Assembly (NCBI GenBank): GCA_016763155.1
Contig: JAESUH010000217.1
Location: 1 to 64,000 of the forward strand
Direction: 5' to 3'
Length of the DNA stretch: 64,000 bases
Origin: Rhizobiaceae bacterium
GTDB lineage: Bacteria > Pseudomonadota > Alphaproteobacteria > Rhizobiales > Rhizobiaceae
Shown: piece after piece, positions 40,821-49,907 of the stretch
Layout: each line of letters starts with the position of its first letter
Position numbering within the stretch: position 1 is the first letter of the stretch
Notes under the pieces: generated by a model
What the model was told of the DNA's origin: nothing
Databases searched by the model: none
What the model saw: the letters and a program-made list of their open reading frames with translations, nothing else
Translations under genes and position numbers: made by a program

Positions 40821-40951
40821 AGGCCTTCTTTGCTAAGCGTGTCCTGTGCCCATGTTCCCTTATTCTTGCAGTCTGGTCAAACCGAATTATTGCACTCATA
40901 AGGTGAGTTAATGTATGTAGACAGTGGTTGTTTTTTAACGAGGTTTTTTTG

Positions 40952-42169
40952 ATGGGTCAGCAGGTAATTATTGTGGGTGCAGGACAGGCGGCCTGTTCGA
41001 TGGCGGCGAAACTTCGTGAGTTGGATAGCGATGCTAAAATCACCATTATTGGGGAAGAATCCCATCTGCCTTATCAAAGGCCTCCTCTATCAAAAAAGTA
41101 TGCCACTGGCGAAATGGACCTTGATAGTTTGATGCTGCGTCCTGCGGATTGGTATGAGGTAAATGACATCCAATGCATTACTGGTTTACGCGTCGAAAGC
41201 ATTGATACCAATGCCAAATCAATATTGTTGAGCGATGGAAAATCGCTCAACTATGACAAGCTGGCGCTGACCACCGGCTCGCGCCCGCGGGCTTTGCCTG
41301 CCTCTATAGGCGGTGAACTTGATGGCGTTTACGTCGTTCGCGGGATTGATCATGTGGATAGTTTCGCTTCCGAAATGGTAGAAGGCAGAAGTGCCCTTGT
41401 GATAGGCGGCGGATATATCGGGCTTGAAGCTGCGGCGGTATTAGCCCGCAAGGGATTGAAAGTTCGGGTGGTTGAGATGTCTGATCGCATCCTGCAACGG
41501 GTGGCCTGTAGTGCTACCTCCGATTTTTTCCGTGCCCTACATAGTGGCCATGAGGTAGAAATTAGTGAGAATCTTGGGCTGGCTCGTTTGATCGAGAAAG
41601 ATGGCCGTGTCTGCGGTGCTGAATTTTCCGACGGCAGTTCTGGTGAATATGATTTTGTGCTGGTTGGCATCGGTGTTTTGGCTAATTCAGAACTTGCCGA
41701 AGAGGCAGGTATCGCATGTGATAATGGGATCACTGTGAATGGGTTTGGGCAAACGAGTAATTCAGATATTTATGCCGCCGGTGACTGCGCAAAATTTGAA
41801 TATAAGAGCCAGTTTATCCGCCTTGAATCTGTGCAAAATGCCATTGATCAGGCTGAATGTGCCGCGAAAAATATAGCGGGTGTGGAAACTGATTATCACC
41901 CGCATCCATGGTTCTGGTCAGATCAATATGATGTGAAACTACAAATCGCAGGATTGAACCTTGGCTATGATCAAGTGGTTCTGCGCCCCGGGGCAAGGGA
42001 GGGAACCCAGTCCATTTGGTATTTTGATCAGGGCAAGTTTATTTCTGTTGATGCCATGAATGATCCACGATCTTTCATGGTTGGGAAAAGGCTGTTGGAA
42101 AAGGGATTACCAATTACGCCGGAGCAGGCTGGAGATGTTGATCTCGAACTCAAGACCTTGATGAAATAA
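40952..42169 (+). CDS. NAD(P)/FAD-dependent ferredoxin reductase-like oxidoreductase
   Basis: GAGQAACSMAAKLRE, YQRPPLSKKY, C-terminal reductase domain. ATG at 40952 preferred. Confidence 0.88.
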   Translation: MGQQVIIVGAGQAACSMAAKLRELDSDAKITIIGEESHLPYQRPPLSKKYATGEMDLDSLMLRPADWYEVNDIQCITGLRVESIDTNAKSILLSDGKSLNYDKLALTTGSRPRALPASIGGELDGVYVVRGIDHVDSFASEMVEGRSALVIGGGYIGLEAAAVLARKGLKVRVVEMSDRILQRVACSATSDFFRALHSGHEVEISENLGLARLIEKDGRVCGAEFSDGSSGEYDFVLVGIGVLANSELAEEAGIACDNGITVNGFGQTSNSDIYAAGDCAKFEYKSQFIRLESVQNAIDQAECAAKNIAGVETDYHPHPWFWSDQYDVKLQIAGLNLGYDQVVLRPGAREGTQSIWYFDQGKFISVDAMNDPRSFMVGKRLLEKGLPITPEQAGDVDLELKTLMK

Positions 42170-42237
42170 CCCGCAATATCATTGCGCCATCCCTCTCTAT
42201 TCTCGGCACAGCTGATCCATCGAATTTGATGAATACT

Positions 42238-42276
42238 CCAATGGCATGGATTCCTGTGACAAGCACAGGAATGACG
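42238..42276. repeat. Palindromic interspersed repeat (ATGGCATGGATTCCTGTGACAAGCACAGGAATGACG)
   Basis: Internal 9-bp stem ATTCCTGTG/CACAGGAAT. Near-identical copies at 42462, 48377 and 48457. Confidence 0.85.
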
Positions 42277-42461
42277 TGGAGTTGGGGAGCCAGCAAGAAT
42301 GGCACGGTAGCCAGAGTGCTGTGCGCTTGCGATCCATAAACGACGCGATCTCCCTGACTTCTGGCGGCACTTCGGTGAATGGTGATAAGGATTATTCTGT
42401 TACGCAATTAAAATATGGTTGGCACTAGATGGAAACGAGGGTGGGTTTGATCTCTCTCCAA

Positions 42462-42506
42462 CGTCATCCCTGTGCTTGTCACAGGGATCCATTCTCGGCA
42501 CAGTTG
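42462..42506. repeat. Palindromic interspersed repeat, opposite orientation (CGTCATCCCTGTGCTTGTCACAGGGATCCATTC)
   Basis: Same family as 42238-42276, inverted, with stem ATCCCTGTG/CACAGGGAT. Confidence 0.85.
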
Positions 42507-42542
42507 GTATTATCGAATTGGACAAGGTGAACTGCATTTAAC

Positions 42543-42568
42543 AAAAAGGGCGACCCGTGGGCCGCCCT
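42543..42568 (-). terminator. GC-rich hairpin with T-run on minus strand downstream of ABC substrate-binding protein
   Basis: AAAAAGGGCG..CGCCCT on plus strand reads as stem followed by TTTTT on minus. Confidence 0.65.
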
Positions 42569-42594
42569 CTTCAAAAATTATCTGAAAAACCAGA

Positions 42595-43587
42595 TTACAT
42601 TTTCAATGCTTTATCAGTGATTGCATGAGTCCATGCACCTTCAGGTGCTTTGGAAATCACAGGATCTGAACCAGCTGAAAGCAGTGTTTTCACAGTACGC
42701 TCATAATCAGCTACATCGAGTGCGCCATTTGAACCGGCAGTCAATTTAGCAATTTCGCGCATCATGCGTCTTTGATGTTTGGCAGTTTGAGCGCCGGAAG
42801 CATCGTTTTCCAGAATGATATCAGCTGCACCATCTGGATTTTCTTCAGCCCATTTCCAACCTTTCATGGAAGCGCGCACGAAGCGAACCAGTTTATCAAC
42901 CATGACAGGGTCTTTCAGGCTGGCTTCGTTGACATACATGCCATCTTCCAGCGTGGAAACGCCCTGTTCTTCATATTTGAACACGATCAGTTCGTCTGGG
43001 CTAAGGCCCGCATCAATGATCTGCCAATATTCATTATAGGTCATGGTAGAAACGCAATCGGCCTGTTTTTGCAGGATTGGATCAACGTTGAAACCCTGTT
43101 TCAATACGGTTACGCCATCTGGACCACCTTCGGTTTTAAGACCGAGTTTGCTCATCCATGACAGGAACGGATATTCATTGCCGAAGAACCAAACACCAAG
43201 AGTTTTACCCTTGAAATCTGCAGGAGATGCAATGCCTGAATCCTTGCGGCAGGTCAGCATCATGCCAGAGCTTTTGAAAGGCTGGGCAATGTTTACCAAA
43301 GGCAGGCCTTTTTCGCGAGTTGCCAATGCAGAAGGCATCCAGTCAAGAACGACGTCAGCGCCGCCACCAGCAAGAACCTGAGCCGGAGCAATATCTGGTC
43401 CGCCCGGTTTGATTTCAACGTCGAGATTTTCAGCGTCGTAAAAACCTTTATCCTTGGCCACATAGTAACCGGCAAATTGTGCCTGGGTTACCCATTTAAG
43501 CTGCAATGTCAGCTTATCGGCAGCAAGTGCATATGACGCGCTCAGCGCCATAGCACCCGCCATCAATAGAGTTGTAATTTTTTTCAT
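42595..43587 (-). CDS. ABC transporter substrate-binding protein, ThiY/NMT1-like
   Basis: NMT1-like sequence (LTLQLKWVTQAQFAGYYVAKDKGFYDAENLDVEI). Sits in pyrimidine catabolism cluster. Confidence 0.88.
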   Translation of the reverse strand: MKKITTLLMAGAMALSASYALAADKLTLQLKWVTQAQFAGYYVAKDKGFYDAENLDVEIKPGGPDIAPAQVLAGGGADVVLDWMPSALATREKGLPLVNIAQPFKSSGMMLTCRKDSGIASPADFKGKTLGVWFFGNEYPFLSWMSKLGLKTEGGPDGVTVLKQGFNVDPILQKQADCVSTMTYNEYWQIIDAGLSPDELIVFKYEEQGVSTLEDGMYVNEASLKDPVMVDKLVRFVRASMKGWKWAEENPDGAADIILENDASGAQTAKHQRRMMREIAKLTAGSNGALDVADYERTVKTLLSAGSDPVISKAPEGAWTHAITDKALKM

Positions 43588-43624
43588 TTGTTTTCCCTTT
43601 TTTGTTTTTATTGTAATTCAGTGC

Positions 43625-44752
43625 TTATCCTGCACGTATTGACGGGTGCCAGAAGGTGACAGCCCTTTCTGTGAGTGCGATTATTCCATAAAATGTAGAG
43701 CCTGCCAACGCCGCCATAGCAATTTCTGCCCACACCATGTCGATATTCATTCGGCCCACTTCGGTGGAAATTCTAAAGCCCATGCCGACAGTCGGAGTGC
43801 CGAAAAATTCGGCCACGATGCCTCCGATCAGAGCCAATGTAGAATTGATTTTTAGCGCATTGAAAATGAAGGGTGCGGCCACTGGCAAGCGCAGTTTAAA
43901 CAATGTTTGCCAATAGCCCGCCGCATAGGTACGCATCAAATCCTGCTGCATGTTCGTTGCCACAGTCAGGCCGGTAAGCGTGTTCACCAGCATTGGGAAA
44001 AACGTCATGATGACGATCACCGCAGCTTTGGATTCCCAGTCAAAGCCAAACCACATCACCATGATTGGTGCCATGCCGACAATTGGCAGGGCCGCAACAA
44101 AATTGCCAACCGGCAACAAGCCGCGCTGCAGGAATGGGCTGCGATCAATGGCGATTGCTGCCAAAAACGCGCTGCCGCAACCCATCACATATCCGCTGAG
44201 GACTGCCTTCAAAATTGTTTGTTGAAAGTCTGCCCAAAGGATGGAAAGCGAAGTGGTGATTTTTACCCAGACCATGCTTGGAGGCGGCAACAGAACGAAG
44301 GGTACATTAGCGCCGCGCGTAATTGCTTCCCACAAAACTAAAATCCAGATGCCAAAAAAGACTGGTGTTATCAACCCAATCAGGCGGGTCAAGAAGACGT
44401 TCAAACCAGTCACATTGGAGAGGCGCTCAATGTATAGCCAGCCAAAGGCCCAGGCCGCAACAAGCAGCATCCAAAACCCGAAACTGGCTTTATCAATGCC
44501 GTTCAAAATGACCATGATGCCCCAAATGCCAAGCACTGACATGATGCCATCAAAGGCAATCGAGAATTTGAGCTTGAAGCGGATAATTGTTGCAAGCCCT
44601 GCCAAAGCAAAGGTCATTGCAATGGGGTGGGAGAGGGTTGAAACCGTGGTTTCACCTATCATTGCCAAGGGAGAAAGAAGGGCTGCAAGAGAAGCACCAA
44701 TTGCAATCAATGCCAGAACTTTCTGCAAACTACTCATGGTTCCAAATTTCAT
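43625..44752 (-). CDS. ABC transporter permease (ThiX/SsuC-like)
   Basis: BPD-type permease, C-terminal six-TM region. Confidence 0.85.
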   Translation of the reverse strand: MKFGTMSSLQKVLALIAIGASLAALLSPLAMIGETTVSTLSHPIAMTFALAGLATIIRFKLKFSIAFDGIMSVLGIWGIMVILNGIDKASFGFWMLLVAAWAFGWLYIERLSNVTGLNVFLTRLIGLITPVFFGIWILVLWEAITRGANVPFVLLPPPSMVWVKITTSLSILWADFQQTILKAVLSGYVMGCGSAFLAAIAIDRSPFLQRGLLPVGNFVAALPIVGMAPIMVMWFGFDWESKAAVIVIMTFFPMLVNTLTGLTVATNMQQDLMRTYAAGYWQTLFKLRLPVAAPFIFNALKINSTLALIGGIVAEFFGTPTVGMGFRISTEVGRMNIDMVWAEIAMAALAGSTFYGIIALTERAVTFWHPSIRAG

Positions 44753-45627
44753 TGGCTCATCCCCATACGTTTGAGAACGACATTATTTGCAACTCCCACC
44801 AGCATCACCAACACGGCGGCAAGTACGGCCGCTGAAATCAGTGCCGACCAAATTTGGATGGTCTGGCCGTAATAGGAACCGGCAAGAAGTCTAGCGCCAA
44901 GACCGGCAATGGCGCCCGTTGGCAACTCGCCAACGATGGCACCGACCAGCGAAATTGCCACGGCGACCTTCATGGAAGTGAACAAAAATGGCACTGAGTT
45001 GGGCCAGCGCAATTTCCAAAATGTCTGGGCCGCGCTGGCATTATACGTATGCATCAAATCGAGCTGTTGTTGATCAGGGCTGCGCAAGCCCTTGACCATG
45101 CCAACAGCAATCGGGAAAAAACTGAGATAGGTGGAAATCAACGCTTTTGGCAGCAGGCCTGAAACGCCGATGGCGTTTAGCACCACAATCACCATGGGCG
45201 CGATCGCCAATATGGGGATGGTCTGGCTGGTGATAATCCACGGCATGAGACTCTTATCCAACGCCTTATTATGGACGATGAGTACTGCGAGCGTGATGCC
45301 GAGAATTGTACCGAACAGAAAGCCAAGCAGGGTCGCTGAGAGCGTGATCCAGCCATGATAAATCAGGCTGCGCTTGGAGGTGATGTTTTTGTTTACCGTG
45401 GTTTGCCAGATTTCAACCACCACCTGATGCACCGCTGGTAGAACCGGGCGGTCTTGCTTCATTGTATCAGTGATAAGCTGGGAATAGGTCCAGTCCGTAC
45501 CTGCTTTTTCATAACGATCTAACTGCCACGGGGTGTTCAGATAGACGGTAAAACAATACCAGATTGCGATGAGTACCGAGACAACCACAACAACTGGAGC
45601 AATTTTTCCTTCGAGCAATTTATTCAT
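44749..45627 (-). CDS. ABC transporter permease (ThiX/SsuC-like)
   Basis: BPD-type permease. Start MNKLLEGKIAPV at 45627 preferred (track start 45735). Confidence 0.85.
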   Translation of the reverse strand: MNKLLEGKIAPVVVVVSVLIAIWYCFTVYLNTPWQLDRYEKAGTDWTYSQLITDTMKQDRPVLPAVHQVVVEIWQTTVNKNITSKRSLIYHGWITLSATLLGFLFGTILGITLAVLIVHNKALDKSLMPWIITSQTIPILAIAPMVIVVLNAIGVSGLLPKALISTYLSFFPIAVGMVKGLRSPDQQQLDLMHTYNASAAQTFWKLRWPNSVPFLFTSMKVAVAISLVGAIVGELPTGAIAGLGARLLAGSYYGQTIQIWSALISAAVLAAVLVMLVGVANNVVLKRMGMSQ

Positions 45628-46411
45628 CGTAGGAGTGTCCTGCCCGCAGGCCATCGCGAACACGGTGGGCAAGCTCCAGAAATTTCGGGCTTTCGCGAAT
45701 ATCGAGCGAACGATCTTTCGGCAAGGTGCTTTCAATCACATCAATCACCCGACCCGGACGTGGTGACATAACGACGATTTTTGTCGAAAGATATACAGCT
45801 TCGGGAATGGAGTGGGTGACGAAACAGATGGTTTTATTGGTGCGATCCCAGAGCTTCAACAATTGCTCGTTGAGATGATCGCGGACGATTTCATCGAGCG
45901 CACCGAAGGGTTCGTCCATCAGCAATAAATCTGCGTCGAAGGCCAGAGCCCGGGCAATCGAAGCACGCTGCTGCATGCCGCCGGAAAGCTGCCAGGGGAA
46001 TTTTTTGCCGAATTCATCCAGATCAACAAGCTCCAGCACACGTCGTGTGCGTTCTTGAATTTCGGATTTTGAAAAACCCATAATTTCCAACGGCAAGGCA
46101 ATATTTTTTTCAATGCTGCGCCAAGGATATAGCGAGGCTGCCTGAAATACAAAACCATAAGCTCGCGCCAAACGCGCTTCTTCCGGGCTGACACCACCAA
46201 CGGTAATCTCGCCACCAGTGGGCTTTTCCAGATCAGCAATCACCCGCAAAAATGTAGTCTTGCCGCAACCGGATGGCCCGATGAAAGATACAAATTCGCC
46301 CTTGGCAATATCCAGATCGATTTCGGATAATGCATGAACCGGCCCGTCATTCGTTTCGAATGTGAGCGATAGTTTCTTGGCCGATACGACTGGTGACGCG
46401 TCTTTACTCAT
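45620..46411 (-). CDS. ABC transporter ATP-binding protein (ThiZ/SsuB-like)
   Basis: GPSGCGKTTFLR, LSGGMQQRASIARAL, LLMDEPFGALD. Confidence 0.9.
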   Translation of the reverse strand: MSKDASPVVSAKKLSLTFETNDGPVHALSEIDLDIAKGEFVSFIGPSGCGKTTFLRVIADLEKPTGGEITVGGVSPEEARLARAYGFVFQAASLYPWRSIEKNIALPLEIMGFSKSEIQERTRRVLELVDLDEFGKKFPWQLSGGMQQRASIARALAFDADLLLMDEPFGALDEIVRDHLNEQLLKLWDRTNKTICFVTHSIPEAVYLSTKIVVMSPRPGRVIDVIESTLPKDRSLDIRESPKFLELAHRVRDGLRAGHSYDE

Positions 46412-46860
46412 TAATTGCTTTCATCTGGATCATAGTCCCATAATTTTGGTTCGGCGAATTCAAGACTGTTGCCAGCAGGATCACGGAAATAGACAGAGCG
46501 GGCGCCATTCGGCCAAGTAATTTTTGACTCAATTTCAATGTCATTTTTCTGCAAATGAGCCGTCCATGATTCAATGGCTCCCGGAGGGGCCGAAAAACAA
46601 ACATGGATTGGGCCATTGGAACCATGGGGCGGAATTGGTAATGACTTTTCGAAGGGCTGTTTCACAGTTTCATTCGGGTTGAAAACCAGAACCATTGTCT
46701 TGCCGCAACGAAAGAAAACATGACGACCTTCTGTCGCTGTCACTTCTTCCATGCCCAAAATGCCGCCATAAAACTCTCGCGCCACATCAAGGTCTTCGGC
46801 ATAAACCGCCGTTTCCAAAATGCCATTTAAGGCAGGAGAAATATTTTGGCTCAATTGCAT
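46411..46860 (-). CDS. VOC-family (glyoxalase/dioxygenase fold) protein
   Basis: ETAVYAEDLDVAREFYGGILGMEE..VYFRDPAGNSLEFAEP, VOC signature. ATG at 46860 preferred. Confidence 0.85.
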   Translation of the reverse strand: MQLSQNISPALNGILETAVYAEDLDVAREFYGGILGMEEVTATEGRHVFFRCGKTMVLVFNPNETVKQPFEKSLPIPPHGSNGPIHVCFSAPPGAIESWTAHLQKNDIEIESKITWPNGARSVYFRDPAGNSLEFAEPKLWDYDPDESN

Positions 46861-46868
46861 AGACCGCC

Positions 46869-48323
46869 TTATACTCCCGAAGCCGGAATGCCCGTGCGCT
46901 GAACTTTGCGTGGGGCGGTGACTTCTTTCCATTTGGAAAGGGCTTTGTTGACGGCCTGGAAGGGTTCGCGTTTTACGAATTCTCCGTGGCCTTCCTGAGT
47001 TTTGACTGCACCTTCTTCAACGGCCACATAACCTCTGGTCAATGTGTAGCGCGGCAGGCCTTTGACCTTTTTGCCTTCAAACACATTATAGTCGATGGCC
47101 GATTGTTGTTTGTCTGCGGTGATAGTTTTTTCAAGGCTTGGGTCCCAAACCACAATATCCGCGTCAGAGCCCACAAGGATTGCGCCTTTTTTGGGATAAA
47201 TATTGAGAATTTTGGCGATGTTGGTGGAGGTGACCGCGACGAATTCATTCATGGTCAGGCGACCGGTTGCAACGCCGTAGGTCCATAACATTGGCAAACG
47301 ATCTTCAAGGCCACCTGTGCCATTTGGAATTTGGGTGAAGTCGCCAACGCCGTAGCGTTTTTGCTCGGTGGTGAAGGCACAGTGATCGGTTGCGACCACT
47401 TGCAGCGATCCTGCTTGCAGGCCTGCCCAAAGCGAATCCTGATGCATTTTATTGCGGAATGGGGGTGACATGACACGGCGTGCGGCATGATCCCAATCTG
47501 GGTTTGCGTATTCGCTTTCATCCAAGGTCAAATGCTGGATTAGCGGCTCGCCATAAACGCGCTTGCCGTTTTGGCGGGCGCGGCGGATGGCTTCATGTGA
47601 TTGTTCGCAAGAGGTATGCACCACATAAAGCGGCACGCCTGCCATATCGGCAATCATGATGGCGCGGTTTGTGGCTTCGCCTTCTACTTCCGGTGGGCGC
47701 GAATAGGCATGGGCTTCCGGGCCGTTATTGCCTTCTGCCATAAGTTTAGCTTGCAATTGGGCAACCACATCGCCGTTTTCGGCATGAACCATCGGCAAAG
47801 CGCCAAGCTCAGCGCAGCGCTGGAAGGATGAATACATCTCATCATCATCCACCATCAAGGCACCCTTGTAAGCCATGAAGTGTTTGAAAGTATTGATGCC
47901 TTTTTCTTTGACGACGGTTTCCATCTCATCAAAAACCTGCTCACTCCACCAGGTGATCGCCATGTGGAAGGAATAATCACAATTGGCACGACCAGATTTA
48001 TTATCCCACATCTGAATGGCTTCAAGCAGGGATTGGCCAGGAGCTGGTAGCGCAAAATCAACCACCATTGTGGTGCCGCCGGAAAGTGCGGCACGGGTGC
48101 CCGATTCAAAATCATCGGAGGAATAAGTGCCCATAAATGGCATTTCCAAATGGGTGTGCGGATCAATGCCGCCGGGCATGACATAGCAACCTGTAGCATC
48201 CAGCGTCTCGTCACCGGAAAGGTTCTGGCCGATTTCGGTAATAATACCGTCTTCGATTTTTACGTCTGCTTTATAGGTACGATCAGCGGTAACAATGGTG
48301 CCGCCTTTGATTACTTTGGTCAT
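46869..48323 (-). CDS. hydA: Dihydropyrimidinase
   Basis: Cyclic amidohydrolase motifs (GGIDPHTHLEMPFMG, FKHFMAYKGALMVDD, HAENGDV). Confidence 0.93.
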   Translation of the reverse strand: MTKVIKGGTIVTADRTYKADVKIEDGIITEIGQNLSGDETLDATGCYVMPGGIDPHTHLEMPFMGTYSSDDFESGTRAALSGGTTMVVDFALPAPGQSLLEAIQMWDNKSGRANCDYSFHMAITWWSEQVFDEMETVVKEKGINTFKHFMAYKGALMVDDDEMYSSFQRCAELGALPMVHAENGDVVAQLQAKLMAEGNNGPEAHAYSRPPEVEGEATNRAIMIADMAGVPLYVVHTSCEQSHEAIRRARQNGKRVYGEPLIQHLTLDESEYANPDWDHAARRVMSPPFRNKMHQDSLWAGLQAGSLQVVATDHCAFTTEQKRYGVGDFTQIPNGTGGLEDRLPMLWTYGVATGRLTMNEFVAVTSTNIAKILNIYPKKGAILVGSDADIVVWDPSLEKTITADKQQSAIDYNVFEGKKVKGLPRYTLTRGYVAVEEGAVKTQEGHGEFVKREPFQAVNKALSKWKEVTAPRKVQRTGIPASGV

Positions 48324-48376
48324 TTTGTTTTTCCCTCAATTCTTCCAGTTTTCCTCAACGGAGCTTCCAGATAATG

Positions 48377-48493
48377 CGTCATCCCTGTGCTTGTCACAGG
48401 GATCCATTCCTCTTCCCTATCAGCGCAATGGCACTTCCGAATGAACCGCTGCCCTCAATGGCATGGATTCCTGTGACAAGCACAGGAATGACG
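48377..48493. repeat. Composite repeat: two inverted copies of the palindromic CTGTGCTTGTCACAG element
   Basis: CGTCATCCCTGTGCTTGTCACAGGGATCCATT (48377-48408) and its reverse-complement relative (48457-48493). Confidence 0.85.
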
Positions 48494-48517
48494 CGGGGGT
48501 GAATGGCGTGGAAAAAC

Positions 48518-49768
48518 TCACTCCACAATCTCCGCAGTTTCTACCACCGCGTGGAACAGTACATCTGTTCCGGCTCTGGCCCATTCCTGCGAGATGTCTT
48601 CTGCTTCGTTATGGCTTAAGCCATCGACGCAGGGGCACATTACCATGGAGGTTGGGGCGACACGGTTGATCCAGCAGGCGTCGTGGCCAGCGCCGGAAAT
48701 TAGATCGCGGTGGGAATAGCCCAGGCGTTCGGCGGCGTTGCGTACAGCAGTGACACAGCCTTCATCGAAGGTCACCGGATCAAAACCGCCGACGGTTTCC
48801 ATTTCGATTTCGAGACCCATATCATCGCAGATTTTCTTGGCGCCCTCTGCCAGTTGTTTTTCCATATCTTTAATGGTGGCAAGATTTGGTGAGCGAAAAT
48901 CAACGGTGAATACCACCTTGCCGGGGATAACATTACGCGAATTTGGGAACACATCGATATGGCCAGCAGCACCCACCGCATCGGGGGCTTGGGACCATGC
49001 GATTTTATCGACTAAATCCAAAATTCTTGCCATGCCAAGCCCTGCATTTTTGCGCATGGGCATAGGGGTAGAGCCGGTGTGACTGTCCTTACCTGTAACG
49101 GTAATTTGCGTCCATGAAAGGCCCTGACCGTGGGTGACCACGCCAATGTCTTTTCCTTCGTTTTCCAGGATTGGGCCCTGCTCAATGTGAAGCTCGAAAA
49201 AGGCGTGCATCTTGCGTTCGCCGACTGTTTCTTCGCCCTTCCAGCCAATGCGCTCTAATTCGTCGCCGAACTTTTTGCCATCGGCATCTTCCAGTTCATA
49301 GGCCCAGTCTTGCTTATGCATATCGGCAAATACACCGGAGGCCAGCATGGCGGGGGCGTATCTTGTGCCCTCTTCATTGGTCCAGTTGGTAACGACAATC
49401 GGGTGTTTGGTTTTGATATCCAGATCGTTAAGAGTGCGCACGATCTCAAGACCTGCAAGCACACCAAGGACACCATCATATTTGCCGCCGGTTGGCTGGG
49501 TATCCAAATGGCTACCCACATAAACGGGCAGTGCATCGGGATCAGTTCCCTCGCGACGCATGAACATGGTGCCCATCTGGTCGACACCCATGGTGAGACT
49601 AGCTTCTTCGCACCATTTGCGGAAAAGGTGACGGCCTTCACCGTCTTCATCGGTCACGGTCTGGCGATTATTACCACCGGCAATGCCGGGGCCAATCTTT
49701 GCCATTTCCATGAGTGTTTCCCAGAGTCTGTCTGAGTTAATGCGTAGATTTTCGCCCGGTGCGGCCAT
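48518..49768 (-). CDS. Zn-dependent N-carbamoyl amidohydrolase (beta-ureidopropionase type)
   Basis: M20-type motifs (YVGSHLDTQPTGGKYDGVLG, NWTNEEGTRYAPAM, LHIEQGP). Next to hydA. Confidence 0.9.
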   Translation of the reverse strand: MAAPGENLRINSDRLWETLMEMAKIGPGIAGGNNRQTVTDEDGEGRHLFRKWCEEASLTMGVDQMGTMFMRREGTDPDALPVYVGSHLDTQPTGGKYDGVLGVLAGLEIVRTLNDLDIKTKHPIVVTNWTNEEGTRYAPAMLASGVFADMHKQDWAYELEDADGKKFGDELERIGWKGEETVGERKMHAFFELHIEQGPILENEGKDIGVVTHGQGLSWTQITVTGKDSHTGSTPMPMRKNAGLGMARILDLVDKIAWSQAPDAVGAAGHIDVFPNSRNVIPGKVVFTVDFRSPNLATIKDMEKQLAEGAKKICDDMGLEIEMETVGGFDPVTFDEGCVTAVRNAAERLGYSHRDLISGAGHDACWINRVAPTSMVMCPCVDGLSHNEAEDISQEWARAGTDVLFHAVVETAEIVE

Positions 49769-49837
49769 GATATTTCCTCTTCCAGCGGTCGTTCGACCGC
49801 GCCTGTTTGGGCACTTTCGCTATCCTTCGAATTGCTC

Positions 49838-49907
49838 AAGCGCTCTAACTTTTGTTTTTACGCACTTCTATCCGAAAACTGGCTACCACTTTTCGGGAAG
49901 CGCTCTA
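49838..49907. repeat. Rhizobiales-like interspersed repeat (AAGCGCTCTAAC...GTTTTTACGCA...CCGAAAA..TTTTCGGGAAGCGCTCTAG)
   Basis: Ends in matching GCGCTCTA motifs, inner 7-bp stem CCGAAAA/TTTTCGG. Resembles intergenic elements I recall from Rhizobiales genomes. Confidence 0.65.

Noticed and set aside
40874-40880. TGGTCAA half-site upstream of xdhA as a RutR operator
   Set aside because: Only a half-site; a 7-mer is expected several times by chance in 64 kb, and the other arm is not matched.
42246-42428. ORF beginning MDSCDKHRNDV
   Set aside because: Its first residues come from the palindromic repeat; the same MDSCDKHRNDA peptide occurs at 48463, so not treated as a real gene start.
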